From NCBI GenBank assembly GCA_964475835.1, contig CAYYYL010000009.1, positions 29,117 to 93,116 of the forward strand: a stretch of 64,000 nucleotides of DNA, in the 5' to 3' direction. This DNA is from JABDCI01 sp964475835. GTDB lineage: Bacteria; Verrucomicrobiota; Verrucomicrobiia; JABWAM01. Positions 41,262 through 53,842 of the stretch are shown here, piece after piece. Within the stretch, counting starts at the first letter, position 1. Each line of letters starts with the position of its first letter. Position numbers and translations under genes: made by a program. Below the pieces are notes generated by a model, which was not told where the DNA came from, ran no database searches, and worked only from the letters and a program-made list of their open reading frames with translations.

Positions 41262-41642
41262 ATGTCAGACAATAAAGCATTGATCGATCAACTGAGTTCA
41301 CTGACCGTCCTTCAGATGGCCGGCCTGGTGAAAGAACTTGAATCCGCCTGGGGTGTCAGTGCGGCTGCTCCTGTGGCGGCTGTGGCTGTGGCCGGTGGCG
41401 GAGGCGCAGCGGCTCCTGCCGCGGAAGCCAAAACCTCCTTTGACGTGATCCTGAAGGAAGCGGGTGGAAACAAGATCGCAGTCATCAAGGAAGTGCGCGG
41501 CGTGACGACTCTGGGTCTGAAGGAAGCCAAGGATGTGGTGGAAGGGGCTCCCAAGACAGTCAAGGAAGGCGTTACGAAGGAAGAGGCTGAAGAGATCAAA
41601 AAGAAGCTCGAAGCTGCCGGCGCAAAAGTTGAGATCAAGTAA
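41262..41642 (+). CDS. rplL: 50S ribosomal protein L7/L12
   Basis: 126 residues. The N-terminal dimerisation helices are followed by an Ala/Gly/Pro hinge (about 36-55) and the C-terminal factor-binding domain KTSFDVILKEAGGNKIAVIKEVRGVTTLGLKEAK. It recruits translation GTPases. It is separated from rplJ by a spacer with a perfect palindrome. Confidence 0.97.
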   Translation: MSDNKALIDQLSSLTVLQMAGLVKELESAWGVSAAAPVAAVAVAGGGGAAAPAAEAKTSFDVILKEAGGNKIAVIKEVRGVTTLGLKEAKDVVEGAPKTVKEGVTKEEAEEIKKKLEAAGAKVEIK

Positions 41643-41843
41643 ATACGACCTTCAAATTCGGCGAGCCCAGCGGTTGCGCCCCCTCCGCAAAGATGCGGAA
41701 GGGGGTGAACCGCCGGGCCGTCCGCTTTTGTTTTGTTCGCGGTTGCACAGACAGGGGATAATGGAATCGGCGGCGGATTCCTAGAGGGAGCGGGTTGGAA
41801 ATTTTTTGGAATGAATTTGCAGTAACTAGAACGGAATATACCA

Positions 41844-44800
41844 ATGGAACGCACTTATTTTGGCAAAGTCACTGAGGTCATTGATCCCCCGAACCTCATT
41901 GAAATGCAGAACATGTCCTACTCCGATTTTCTGCAATCGGATGTGCCAATTGAAAAACGTCGTACAGTGGGATTGCAGGCGGTCTTTGCTGAAGTCTTCC
42001 CCATCGAAAGTTACGACGGGAAAACCGTTTTGAGTTTCAGCCGCTACGAGATCGGCGAAACGAAGCAGTCCTGGCTCGAGTGCATCCGTGAGGGAATCAC
42101 CTTTGCCGCGCCGCTGCATGTCACCTTCCGCCTTACGGAGGATCACGAGGGGCACAAGCAGACGAAGGAGGAGAAGGTGTACATGGGGGAAATTCCCCTG
42201 ATGACGCCGCAGGGTACGTTTGTGGTGAATGGCGCAGAGCGCGTGATCGTGAGCCAGCTTCATCGTTCCCCTGGCATCTGTTTTGAAGAGACGATACACC
42301 CGAATGGGAAGTCACTCTACTCGTTCCGAATCATCCCGGACCGTGGGTCGTGGCTCGAGGTGCAGTTTGATACGAACGACTTGCTCTACATCTACCTCGA
42401 CCGCCGCCGTCGTCGTCGGAAGTTTTTGGCGACCACCTTCCTGCGCACCATCGGGTTCGAGAAGGACCTGGATATCATCAAACTGTTCTACACCATCACC
42501 GAAGTGAAGCTTCGCAAGGAGATGGATGAAGAGGTGCTCGCCAACAAGGTGTTGATCGAGGATGTGAACGATCCTGAAAAGAATGTCGTGGTGGTCCGCG
42601 CCTTTGAACCGCTTTCGAAGTTGATTGTCCGTCAGTTGCTCGATCTGAAGGTCGACAAGGTGAAGGTTGTGGATATTTCCTCCGATGACGGAGTGGTGAT
42701 CAAGTCCCTCAAGAAGGATCCATCCCGCAATGAGGAGGAGGCTTTGAAGGACATCTATCGACGTCTTCGTCCCGGCGATCCCCCCACCGTGGCGAATGCG
42801 CGCGCGCTGATCAAGCGCACGTTCTTTGATCCGAAGCGGTACGACCTCGGTCGGGTCGGTCGCTACAAGATCAACCAGAAGCTTTTTGCGGATCGCAAAG
42901 CCGAGCACGGAACGGATGATCCGAATCAACGGGTGATCACGACGGAGGATTTGATTGCCTCGATGAAGTATCTCATCAGCCTGCGCAAGGGTGAGGGCTC
43001 CGTGGATGATATCGATCATCTCGGCAGCCGTCGCGTGCGTACGGTGGGTGAATTGCTCGCCAACCAGTGTCGCGTCGGACTGGACCGTACCGAGCGTTTG
43101 GTGAAGGAACGCATGACCTTGTTCGATACAAACATCGAGTCCATGACGCCCCAGAAGCTGGTGAATCCGAAGGCCCTGTCCGCGGTGGTCCGGGACTTCT
43201 TTGGTCGCAGCCAGCTCTCGCAGTTCATGGATCAGACGAATCCGCTCTCCGAATTGACGCACAAGCGTCGTTTGAGCGCGCTTGGGCCGGGGGGCCTGAG
43301 TCGTGATCGTGCCGGTTTCGAAGTGCGTGACGTGCATCCGAGTCACTACGGGCGCATCTGTCCCATTGAGACCCCGGAAGGTCCGAACATCGGTCTGATT
43401 TCCTCGTTGAGCACCTTTGCGCGCATCAACGAATTCGGATTTATTGAGACTCCCTACCGCAAGGTGGACAACGGTCGTGTGCTCGACAAGGTTGAGTATC
43501 TGACAGCCGACCAGGAGGAAAAATATATTGTGGCCCAGGCGAATGCGGTGGTGGATGGTCACCATCGTCTCGTCGGACCGAAGGTTAGCGTTCGGTATAA
43601 GGGAGACTTCCTTGAAGTGGAGCCAGCCCGTGTCGACTACATGGATGTGTCGCCCAAGCAGCTCGTATCCGTGGCCGCGGGTTTGATCCCGTTCCTGGAG
43701 CACGACGATGCCAACCGCGCGCTCATGGGATCAAACATGCAACGCCAGGGTGTGCCTTTGTTGAAACCGGAGGCTCCGATTGTCGGAACCGGTCTTGAAG
43801 GGCGCGTGGCGCGTGATTCGAAGATCCTCGTTCTTTCCGAGGGAAGCGGCAAAGTCGCCTCGGTGTCAGGTCAACAGATCGTGATCACGAAGGACGGCAA
43901 GCTGCCCGATTCCAAGAAGAAGTTGAAGACGGATCCGGAAGAAGGTGTCTATGTCTACGATCTGCGCAAATTCATGCGCTCGAACGCGGGCACCTGTTTG
44001 AACCAGCGTCCGATCGTCCAGAAGGGCGACTCGATCAAGAAGGGGCAGGTTCTGGCGGATGGTCCGTGCACTGACGGCGGCGAGCTCGCGCTCGGACGCA
44101 ACGTGCTCGTGGCGTTCATGCCCTGGAACGGCTACAACTTCGAGGACGCCATCCTCATCAGCGAGAAGCTGGTGAAGGAGGACGTTTACACGAGTATTCA
44201 TATTGATGAGTTTGAAATCGGCGCCCGCGACACGAAGCTTGGGCCCGAGGAAATCACTCGGGACATCCCGAACGTGGGTGAGGAAGCCTTGAAGAACCTG
44301 GGACCGGACGGAGTGATCCGCATCGGTGCCGAGGTGAAGCCTGGGGATATTCTGGTCGGCAAGATCACCCCGAAGAGCGAGACGGAGCTGGCTCCCGAGG
44401 AGCGACTCCTGCGCGCAATCTTTGGCGAGAAGGCTGCCGATGTGAAAGACACGTCGCTGACGGTCCCTAGCGGCACCTATGGCATCGTCATGGATGTGAA
44501 GGTGTCCGGACGTCGCGAGGTGAACCGCACCAAGCTGACTCCGACCGAGAGTCGTCGTCAGGTGAAGGCACTCAAGGAGGAGTATGCTAAGCGCACGACG
44601 GAGCTCCGCGAGGAGTTGACGGAGGCGTTGAGCAACATCCTACTCGGGGAAAAGATTCCGCTGGATGTGGTGAATGCGCAGACCGGTGAGATCATTATTC
44701 CCGCCAATCGCAAGATCACCAAGACGCTGCTTCGCAAGCTCGCGGCGGTGTACGATCACATCGAAATCGATCCGAGTCCGATCCGCATCAAAATCCGTGA

Positions 44801-45647
44801 GATCATCTCGATGTACGAGAAGAAGTTCCTGGATCTGGAGATGGAGCACCAGCAGAACATCGACCGTCTCGAAAGCGGTGACGATGTGGACCCTGGCATC
44901 ATCAAGCAGGTGAAGGTGTATGTCGCCAGCAAGCGCAAGCTGAGCGTGGGCGACAAGATGGCCGGACGTCACGGAAACAAGGGTGTCATTGCCAAGATCG
45001 TGCCCGAGGAAGACATGCCATTTCTCGCTGACGGAACGCCTGTGGAGATTGTGTTGAATCCGCTGGGCGTGCCTTCGCGTATGAATGTCGGTCAGGTGCT
45101 GGAAACCCACCTGGGCTGGGCTGCCCGTCTTCTCGGATTTACGGTGGCGACACCGGTTTTCGATGGCATCAAGGAGGAGCAGATTCGCAAATATTTGAAG
45201 GACGCGAAACTGCCGGAGCACGGCAAGGTGAAGCTGCACGACGGACGCACGGGCGATCCGTTCGACCAGGAGATCGTGGTCGGTTACATCTACATGATGA
45301 AACTGGGGCACCTCGTGGCCGACAAGATTCACGCTCGCGCTGTGGGACCGTACTCCCTTGTGACGCAGCAGCCCCTGGGTGGAAAAGCCCAGTACGGCGG
45401 CCAGCGCTTCGGGGAAATGGAGGTATGGGCCATGGAGGCGTATGGCTGTGCTAACGCGCTGCAGGAGTTGCTCACGGTGAAGAGTGACGACGTGGCCGGC
45501 CGCACGCGCACCTATGAGTCGATCGTGAAGGGGGACAACTCGCTTCAAGCGGGCACTCCCGAATCGTTCAATGTTTTGATGAAAGAAATGCAGTGTCTGG
45601 GATTGGACGTCCGCGTCCACAACAATGGAGAAACTGTCGATGAATAA
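41844..45647 (+). CDS. rpoB: RNA polymerase beta subunit
   Basis: 1267 residues, within the range of compact beta subunits. The rifampicin-pocket segment SQFMDQTNPLSELTHKRRLSALGPGG is wild type by inspection. Further invariant blocks are CPIETPEGPNIGLI, PWNGYNFEDAILIS, GDKMAGRHGNKGV and GGKAQYGGQRFGEMEVWAMEAYG. It overlaps rpoC at its 3' end. Confidence 0.99.
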   Translation: MERTYFGKVTEVIDPPNLIEMQNMSYSDFLQSDVPIEKRRTVGLQAVFAEVFPIESYDGKTVLSFSRYEIGETKQSWLECIREGITFAAPLHVTFRLTEDHEGHKQTKEEKVYMGEIPLMTPQGTFVVNGAERVIVSQLHRSPGICFEETIHPNGKSLYSFRIIPDRGSWLEVQFDTNDLLYIYLDRRRRRRKFLATTFLRTIGFEKDLDIIKLFYTITEVKLRKEMDEEVLANKVLIEDVNDPEKNVVVVRAFEPLSKLIVRQLLDLKVDKVKVVDISSDDGVVIKSLKKDPSRNEEEALKDIYRRLRPGDPPTVANARALIKRTFFDPKRYDLGRVGRYKINQKLFADRKAEHGTDDPNQRVITTEDLIASMKYLISLRKGEGSVDDIDHLGSRRVRTVGELLANQCRVGLDRTERLVKERMTLFDTNIESMTPQKLVNPKALSAVVRDFFGRSQLSQFMDQTNPLSELTHKRRLSALGPGGLSRDRAGFEVRDVHPSHYGRICPIETPEGPNIGLISSLSTFARINEFGFIETPYRKVDNGRVLDKVEYLTADQEEKYIVAQANAVVDGHHRLVGPKVSVRYKGDFLEVEPARVDYMDVSPKQLVSVAAGLIPFLEHDDANRALMGSNMQRQGVPLLKPEAPIVGTGLEGRVARDSKILVLSEGSGKVASVSGQQIVITKDGKLPDSKKKLKTDPEEGVYVYDLRKFMRSNAGTCLNQRPIVQKGDSIKKGQVLADGPCTDGGELALGRNVLVAFMPWNGYNFEDAILISEKLVKEDVYTSIHIDEFEIGARDTKLGPEEITRDIPNVGEEALKNLGPDGVIRIGAEVKPGDILVGKITPKSETELAPEERLLRAIFGEKAADVKDTSLTVPSGTYGIVMDVKVSGRREVNRTKLTPTESRRQVKALKEEYAKRTTELREELTEALSNILLGEKIPLDVVNAQTGEIIIPANRKITKTLLRKLAAVYDHIEIDPSPIRIKIREIISMYEKKFLDLEMEHQQNIDRLESGDDVDPGIIKQVKVYVASKRKLSVGDKMAGRHGNKGVIAKIVPEEDMPFLADGTPVEIVLNPLGVPSRMNVGQVLETHLGWAARLLGFTVATPVFDGIKEEQIRKYLKDAKLPEHGKVKLHDGRTGDPFDQEIVVGYIYMMKLGHLVADKIHARAVGPYSLVTQQPLGGKAQYGGQRFGEMEVWAMEAYGCANALQELLTVKSDDVAGRTRTYESIVKGDNSLQAGTPESFNVLMKEMQCLGLDVRVHNNGETVDE

Positions 45648-48600
45648 CGAAGCTGAGAGCACGTTTGTAGCCTCCGAAGGAGTGAGGCAGGTTCTGGGAC
45701 TTGATCATGGTCGCAACGCCGCGACTTCGATCAGTATCCGTGTGGCTTCTCCTGAGATCATTCGTTCGTGGAGTCGTGGAGAGATCAAGAATCCGGAGAC
45801 GATCAACTACCGCACATTCAAACCTGAAAAAGGCGGGTTGTTCTGCGAGCGCATTTTCGGTCCCATTCGTGACTGGGAATGTAATTGCGGAAAGTACAAG
45901 CGAATCAAGCACAAGGGTGTGATTTGTGACCGTTGCGGGGTCGAGGTGACCCTTTCCCGTGTTCGTCGCGAGCGCATGGGCCATATCGAACTGGCCGTGC
46001 CGGTGACGCATATCTGGTTCTTCAAATGCATGCCCAGCCGTCTGGCGATGTTGCTGGACGTGACGTCCCGGCAGCTCGAGCGCGTGATCTACTATGAAGA
46101 TCACATTGTGATCGAGCCCGGCAAGACGCCCCTCGTGCACAAGCAGCTTCTGAACGAAATCGAATACCGTGAGGCTCGTGAGCAGTACGGAGATGATTTC
46201 AAGGCCGGAATCGGCGCGGACGCGATTCAGCAACTCATGGCCCAGATGGATCTCCAGGAAGAGATTAAAAAGGTGCAGAAGATGATTGACGCCACCAAGA
46301 GCAAGCAAATCCGCAAGAAGCTCTCGATGCGCATCAAACTATTCCAAGGCTTCCTGGATTCCCAATCCCGGCCCGAATGGCTGGTCTTCACGGTGCTTCC
46401 CGTGATCCCGCCCGATCTCCGTCCCCTCGTTCCCCTGGAAGGCGGACGTTTTGCGACGTCGGATTTGAACGATCTCTATCGTCGCGTGATCAATCGTAAC
46501 AATCGTCTCAAAAGCCTTCTGAGTTTGAAGACTCCCGAGGTAATCATTCGCAACGAAAAGCGCATGCTTCAGGAGGCGGTGGACGCGCTCTTTGACAACG
46601 GTCGCCATGGTCGCCCTGTCACCGGAGCCGGAAACCGTCCGTTGAAGTCGCTTTCCGACATGCTGAAGGGCAAAGGTGGACGTTTCCGTCAGAACCTGCT
46701 CGGCAAGCGCGTCGACTACTCCGGCCGTTCCGTGATCGTGATCGGACCCGAGTTGAAGCTCAACCAGTGTGGATTGCCGAAGAAGATGGCTCTTGTTCTG
46801 TTCGAGCCCTTCATCATCCGCCGTCTCAAGGAGTTGGGGCTCGTTCATACGATTCGCAGTGCGAAGAAGATGATCGAACGCCAGGCCAGTGAGGTGTGGG
46901 ATATTCTCGAGGAGGTGACCCGCGGGCATCCCGTACTGCTCAACCGAGCCCCGACGCTGCATCGTCTGTCAATTCAGGCATTTGAGCCTGTGTTGATCGA
47001 AGGGGAGGCCATCCGCATCCATCCGCTCGTCTGTACGGCCTACAATGCCGACTTCGACGGGGATCAAATGGCCGTGCACGTTCCTCTTTCGACCGAAGCT
47101 CAGTTGGAAGCCCGTCTTTTCATGCTGGCGACCAACAACATCTTCGCGCCTTCGAGCGGAAAGCCGATCACCACGCCGTCGCAGGACATTACGCTGGGCT
47201 GCTACTATCTGACGCAGCATCCGCGGAACATCCATGACGAAAAGCGCAAGATCCGTCTTTTCACCGATGTGGATGAGGCGTTCTTCGCGCGGGAGTCCGG
47301 TGTTTCCACGCACGAGAGCGTGATCATTCGCAATCCCGACTTTGGTCGCGATTCGTTTTATGGCAAGAAGGATGCCAAGACGATTGAGACAACGATCGGC
47401 CGTATTGTCTTCAACAGCATATGGCCTCCGGAGCTTGGATTCTACAACGCGCCGGTCAACAAGAAGGGACTTGGCGAACTGATCTGGCGTTGCTACCAGC
47501 TCGTCGGCCAGGAGCGCACGGTGGAGATGCTCGACCGGCTTAAAGAGCTCGGATTCACCGAGGCAACCCGCGCCGGTGTTTCGATTGGCATCGATGACAT
47601 GATCATTCCGTCGGAGAAATCCGCCGAGATTAACGACGCGCGCAAGGGTGTCGCTGAAGTTGAAAAGCAGTACCGCAATGGTGTCATCACCAGTGGTGAG
47701 CGTTACAACAAGATCGTCGATGCCTGGACTCATGCGACGGACAACATTTCCAGTGTCATGTTCCGCACGCTGCAGCACAACCAGGGCAAGAAGGAGTACA
47801 ATCCGGTCTACCTGATGGTGGATTCCGGAGCCCGCGGCAACAAACAGCAGGTGCGTCAGCTCGCCGGTATTCGTGGTTTGATGGCCAAGCCCTCGGGCGA
47901 AATCATCGAACGCCCCATTCTGTCGAACTTCCGCGAAGGTTTGTCCGTGCTGGAATACTTCATTTCGACCCACGGCGCCCGAAAAGGTCTAGCCGACACC
48001 GCGCTTAAAACCGCGGACTCGGGTTACCTCACGCGCAAATTGTGCGATGTGTCGCACGATGTGATTGTGAACGAGAAGGATTGCGGCACCGTCAACGGTA
48101 TCTGGGTTTCGGCGATTTACGAGGGTGATGATGAAATTGTCAGCCTTCAGGATCGCATCATCGGACGTGTTTCATGTGACGATGTGAGCGACCCTGTGAC
48201 CAAGAAAAAGATCGTTAAGGCAGGGGAGATGATCACGGAGGGGATGTCCGACGCGCTGGATAAAATTGGCGTGGAGCGGCTGAAGATCCGTTCGGCATTG
48301 ACCTGTGAGACCAAGCGTGGTGTTTGCGCCGCGTGTTACGGACGCGATCTATCGACCAGCCGGCATGTGGAGCTCGGCACCGCGGTGGGCATCATGGCCG
48401 CGCAGTCAATTGGCGAGCCCGGCACCCAGCTGACGATGCGTACCTTCCACATTGGTGGTACGGCCAGCCAGGTGTTCAAGCAGCCCCAGATCAAGGCCAA
48501 GAACGAGGGTATTGTTCGCTACCACGATCTGCGTGTGGTGCAATCCATCGAGGGCGGCTTTATCGTGCTGAACAAGACGGGCTCCATCGCCGTGCACAAC

Positions 48601-49779
48601 AAGGAAGGGCGCGAACTCGAGCGTTACAACCTTGTGGTGGGATCGACGATCGCCGTCGAGGACGGTGGCCATGTGAAGAAGGGGGAAAGCTTTGTCAAAT
48701 GGGACCCCTACAACGTGCCGATTCTCACGGAGAAGGCGGGCGTGGTGGAATTCCATGACATCATCGAGGGCGTCACCATGCGCCGCGAGATGGATGAAAC
48801 GACGGGCCGTATCGGTACCGTCATCATCGAGCACAAGGAGGATCTGCATCCGCAGATCGTCATTCTCAGTGACAAGAAGGAAGTGCTCGCGAGCTACAGT
48901 ATTCCCGCCGGGGCACACGTGGTGGTGGAGGCCAAGGACAAGGCTCCCGCTGGTGCCACGCTGGCGAAGACGCCGCGCAAAATGGCGAAGACGAAGGACA
49001 TCACGGGCGGTCTGCCCCGCGTGGCTGAGCTCTTCGAAGCGCGCCGTCCGAAGGATGCGTGTGACATTGCCCGTATTGACGGAGTGGTGGAGTTCGCGGC
49101 GAACGTGCGCGGAAAGCGTCGTCTCGTGATCAAGGATCAGAAGACGGGTTCCGAAGAGGAGCATTTGATCCCCATGAACAAGCATATCATTGCCTTCAAG
49201 GGTGATCTCGTGAAGCAGGGTCAGCAATTGACCGACGGTCCTGTCGATCCTCATGAATTGCTCGACGTGAAGGGCCCCGCTGAATTGCAGCAGTACCTGT
49301 TGAACGAAGTTCAGGAGGTCTACCGCCTGCAGGGTGTGGAAATCAACGACAAGCACATTGAAGTGATTCTGCGTCAGATGATGCGCAAGATTCGCGTTAC
49401 GGATCCCGGCGACACCGGCATGCTGTGGGGCGATCATGTGGACCGCGTCACCTTCCTCGAGGAGAACGATCGCGTGGCCTCCTCCGGTGGAAAGCCGTCC
49501 GAAGGACAGCCTGTGCTGCTCGGCGTGACGAAGGCTTCGCTCGAAACCGAGAGCTTCATCTCCGCGGCATCGTTCCAGGACACCACCCGTGTGCTGACCG
49601 AGGCGGCGACCCTGGGTCGCATCGACCACCTGCGTGGCTTCAAGGAGAACGTGATCATGGGGCATTTGATCCCTGCCGGAACGGGTTTCCCGCTCTACCG
49701 GGCCATCAAGCTGAAACTTCTTGCCGAGCCCGTTGTCGAAGAGAAGACCGCTGAAGAGGAACTTCAGATCGCAGGTTGA
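45640..49779 (+). CDS. rpoC: RNA polymerase beta' subunit
   Basis: 1379 residues from the ATG at 45640, which has GGAG nine bases upstream; an ATG five codons earlier also exists. The N-terminal zinc site is C81, C83, C96 and C99 (CNCGK... CDRCG). The catalytic Mg motif is NADFDGDQM, and the second zinc site is CETKRGVCAACYGRDL. The trigger loop/bridge region is complete (GEPGTQLTMRTFHIGG). The start overlaps rpoB by eight bases. A strong terminator follows. Confidence 0.98.
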   Translation: MNNEAESTFVASEGVRQVLGLDHGRNAATSISIRVASPEIIRSWSRGEIKNPETINYRTFKPEKGGLFCERIFGPIRDWECNCGKYKRIKHKGVICDRCGVEVTLSRVRRERMGHIELAVPVTHIWFFKCMPSRLAMLLDVTSRQLERVIYYEDHIVIEPGKTPLVHKQLLNEIEYREAREQYGDDFKAGIGADAIQQLMAQMDLQEEIKKVQKMIDATKSKQIRKKLSMRIKLFQGFLDSQSRPEWLVFTVLPVIPPDLRPLVPLEGGRFATSDLNDLYRRVINRNNRLKSLLSLKTPEVIIRNEKRMLQEAVDALFDNGRHGRPVTGAGNRPLKSLSDMLKGKGGRFRQNLLGKRVDYSGRSVIVIGPELKLNQCGLPKKMALVLFEPFIIRRLKELGLVHTIRSAKKMIERQASEVWDILEEVTRGHPVLLNRAPTLHRLSIQAFEPVLIEGEAIRIHPLVCTAYNADFDGDQMAVHVPLSTEAQLEARLFMLATNNIFAPSSGKPITTPSQDITLGCYYLTQHPRNIHDEKRKIRLFTDVDEAFFARESGVSTHESVIIRNPDFGRDSFYGKKDAKTIETTIGRIVFNSIWPPELGFYNAPVNKKGLGELIWRCYQLVGQERTVEMLDRLKELGFTEATRAGVSIGIDDMIIPSEKSAEINDARKGVAEVEKQYRNGVITSGERYNKIVDAWTHATDNISSVMFRTLQHNQGKKEYNPVYLMVDSGARGNKQQVRQLAGIRGLMAKPSGEIIERPILSNFREGLSVLEYFISTHGARKGLADTALKTADSGYLTRKLCDVSHDVIVNEKDCGTVNGIWVSAIYEGDDEIVSLQDRIIGRVSCDDVSDPVTKKKIVKAGEMITEGMSDALDKIGVERLKIRSALTCETKRGVCAACYGRDLSTSRHVELGTAVGIMAAQSIGEPGTQLTMRTFHIGGTASQVFKQPQIKAKNEGIVRYHDLRVVQSIEGGFIVLNKTGSIAVHNKEGRELERYNLVVGSTIAVEDGGHVKKGESFVKWDPYNVPILTEKAGVVEFHDIIEGVTMRREMDETTGRIGTVIIEHKEDLHPQIVILSDKKEVLASYSIPAGAHVVVEAKDKAPAGATLAKTPRKMAKTKDITGGLPRVAELFEARRPKDACDIARIDGVVEFAANVRGKRRLVIKDQKTGSEEEHLIPMNKHIIAFKGDLVKQGQQLTDGPVDPHELLDVKGPAELQQYLLNEVQEVYRLQGVEINDKHIEVILRQMMRKIRVTDPGDTGMLWGDHVDRVTFLEENDRVASSGGKPSEGQPVLLGVTKASLETESFISAASFQDTTRVLTEAATLGRIDHLRGFKENVIMGHLIPAGTGFPLYRAIKLKLLAEPVVEEKTAEEELQIAG

Positions 49780-49798
49780 TTAAGCCTGCAGAAATTCA

Positions 49799-49838
49799 AA
49801 CAACCCCTCGCGCGAAAGTGCGGGGGGTTGTTGTTTTT
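49799..49838 (+). terminator. Rho-independent terminator after rpoC
   Basis: A 13-bp stem (49799-49811 with 49820-49832, one wobble) and 8-base loop, followed by GTTTTT. It marks the end of the rpoBC transcription unit. Confidence 0.88.
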
Positions 49839-50294
49839 AGGGGTACGGGGACTTTGGGAAAATTTGAGGCCACTTTGAGAGTCGATTTGCCATGATGGCT
49901 ATTGAGATTTGGTATAGACCTCGACTGACACAGAGGGGAATTTCCAATTCGGAAATCTGGTTCTCGAATGAAAATATGAACTTCAGCGGGACCTATTTTG
50001 TTTTTTTAAGGTGTGGTAAGGCAAATTTAAAATCCCTTACCCTTTGGTCCCCGAGGAATTTTCCCTGGGGATGGACGTATGGGGGGAGGGATTCCAGTCA
50101 ATAAGGTTTCTGCAGGACTGGGATGGAATTTCATTGACGCCGGTGGCCCATACGCTAAAAATATAGGTTCCCTCACCTTGGCTTCTGGCGGTGCTTGTTT
50201 TGGTCGTCTGGGAGGGTGGGGATCGCGTCGGAACGAATGACGATGAAGAGACGTCATGATGCGGCTTCCGAGCGTGGAAATTAATAGAAACGGC
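49839..50294. other. Intergenic region between rpoC terminator and rpsL promoter
   Basis: About 450 bases without a recognisable gene. A 70-codon frame at 49892-50104 has no family resemblance and no ribosome-binding site. Upstream half AT-rich, lower half GC-rich. No tRNA or clear hairpin was found. Confidence 0.5.
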
Positions 50295-50323
50295 TTGCGC
50301 CCCGGAGGCGTGAGCGCTACACT
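50295..50323 (+). promoter_or_regulatory. Promoter of the rpsL (str) operon
   Basis: TTGCGC (50295-50300) and TACACT (50318-50323) with exactly 17 bases between, 24 bases before the rpsL ATG. Both hexamers match the consensus at four of six positions. Confidence 0.55.
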
Positions 50324-50347
50324 CTTCACTCTTTTTTCGAAACTACC

Positions 50348-50761
50348 ATGCCAACCATTAATCAGCTTGTTCGCAAAGGACGCCAGAAGGCGAAATACAA
50401 GTCGAAGTCGCCTGCCTTGACGAATTGCCCCCAGCGCCGTGGCGTATGTCTTCAGGTGAAGACGATGACGCCGAAGAAGCCGAATTCCGCCTTGCGGAAG
50501 GTGGCTCGCGTGCGTTTGACGAATGGTTCGGAAGTGTGGGGTTATATTGGGGGGGTGGGTCACAATTTGCAGGAGCACTCGATCGTGCTGGTGCGTGGCG
50601 GTCGCGTGAAGGATCTTCCGGGTGTGCGTTACCACATTGTGCGTGGAACTCTGGATACCTTGGGGGTGGATGGCCGCCGCCGTAGCCGTTCGAAGTATGG
50701 AGCGAAGAAACCCAAGGCCGGTGGAGCCGGTGCCGCCAAGCCCGCTGAGGCCAAGAAATAA
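50348..50761 (+). CDS. rpsL: 30S ribosomal protein S12
   Basis: 137 residues. The decoding-centre loop TPKKPNSALRKVARVRL and the segment VKDLPGVRYHIVRG (with the Asp that RimO methylthiolates in other bacteria) are intact, and the usual streptomycin-sensitivity lysines appear wild type. The C-terminus has a 13-residue Ala/Lys-rich extension. Confidence 0.98.
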   Translation: MPTINQLVRKGRQKAKYKSKSPALTNCPQRRGVCLQVKTMTPKKPNSALRKVARVRLTNGSEVWGYIGGVGHNLQEHSIVLVRGGRVKDLPGVRYHIVRGTLDTLGVDGRRRSRSKYGAKKPKAGGAGAAKPAEAKK

Positions 50762-50786
50762 TTTTAACCTTATTGGAAACTGAACT

Positions 50787-51260
50787 ATGTCCCGCCGCCG
50801 CCAAGCTGAACGCCGCCCTGTAACGTGTGACAGCCGCTATGGAAGCCCTGTCGTGAGCCGTTTGATCAACACGATCATGATCTGTGGAAAAAAATCCACA
50901 GCTCAACGGATTGTTTACAGCGCATTTAATCTTCTGAGTGAGAAGGCGAACAAGGGGGATCCCATGGATGTCCTGAACAAGGCGCTTGAAAATGTGAAGC
51001 CCCGTGTGGAGGTGAAGTCTCGCCGTGTGGGTGGTGCGACTTATCAGGTTCCCGTGGAAGTGACGCCGGAGCGTCAGCTCGCGCTGGCGATGCGCTGGTT
51101 CGTGCGTCTTGCAGACGGCCGTAAAGGCGTCTCGATGCCCAAGGCTCTCGCGGATGAAATTTTTGATGCCTACAACGGTCAGGGCTCCGCCGTCAAGAAG
51201 CGGGATGACGTTCACAAGATGGCGCAAGCCAATAAAGCCTTTGCACACCTGAGGTGGTAA
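50787..51260 (+). CDS. rpsG: 30S ribosomal protein S7
   Basis: 157 residues, nucleating the 30S head. Conserved YGSPVVSRLINTIMICGKKSTA and ALENVKPRVEVKSRRVGGATYQVPVEV are present. It lies 25 bases after rpsL and 53 before fusA, the normal str operon order. Confidence 0.98.
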   Translation: MSRRRQAERRPVTCDSRYGSPVVSRLINTIMICGKKSTAQRIVYSAFNLLSEKANKGDPMDVLNKALENVKPRVEVKSRRVGGATYQVPVEVTPERQLALAMRWFVRLADGRKGVSMPKALADEIFDAYNGQGSAVKKRDDVHKMAQANKAFAHLRW

Positions 51261-51313
51261 TGTTGTAACAACGCTTCAACGAAAGTTTTTGTTCTTTCTC
51301 AACTGTTTCGCAT

Positions 51314-53503
<2,190 letters not shown>

Positions 53504-53531
53504 CACTGAAACCATTTTTTCCTTTTCATCC

Positions 53532-53840
53532 ATGGATCATCAACGTATAAGAATCAGACTGAAGGGCTTCGACTACCGCATCCTCGACACCTCGGTTGCG
53601 GAAATCGTGGAGACCGCGAAGCGCAGTGGCGCTAAAGTCGCCGGTCCCATTCCATTGCCGACCCGCATTGAGCGCTTTACGGTCAACCGTTCGCCTCACT
53701 CGGACAAGAAGTCGATGGAACAGTTCGAAATTCGAACCCATAAGCGCCTTCTGGACATCATCGATCCGACGGCGAAGACGGTGGATGAGCTGAAAAAACT
53801 GAACTTGCCCGCGGGCGTGGACATTCAAATCAAGATCTGA
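53532..53840 (+). CDS. rpsJ: 30S ribosomal protein S10
   Basis: 102 residues, starting MDHQRIRIRLKGFDYRILD. It is part of the 30S head and of the NusB antitermination complex. It begins 28 bases after fusA, so the str and S10 operons are probably continuous. Confidence 0.97.
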   Translation: MDHQRIRIRLKGFDYRILDTSVAEIVETAKRSGAKVAGPIPLPTRIERFTVNRSPHSDKKSMEQFEIRTHKRLLDIIDPTAKTVDELKKLNLPAGVDIQIKI

Positions 53841-53842
53841 AC

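Noticed and set aside
42312..43703. 463-codon frame opposite rpoB
   Set aside because: Shadow of rpoB; product rich in His/Arg without family resemblance.
49892..50104. 70-codon frame between rpoC and rpsL
   Set aside because: No ribosome-binding site, no family resemblance and mixed codon use; left as intergenic sequence.
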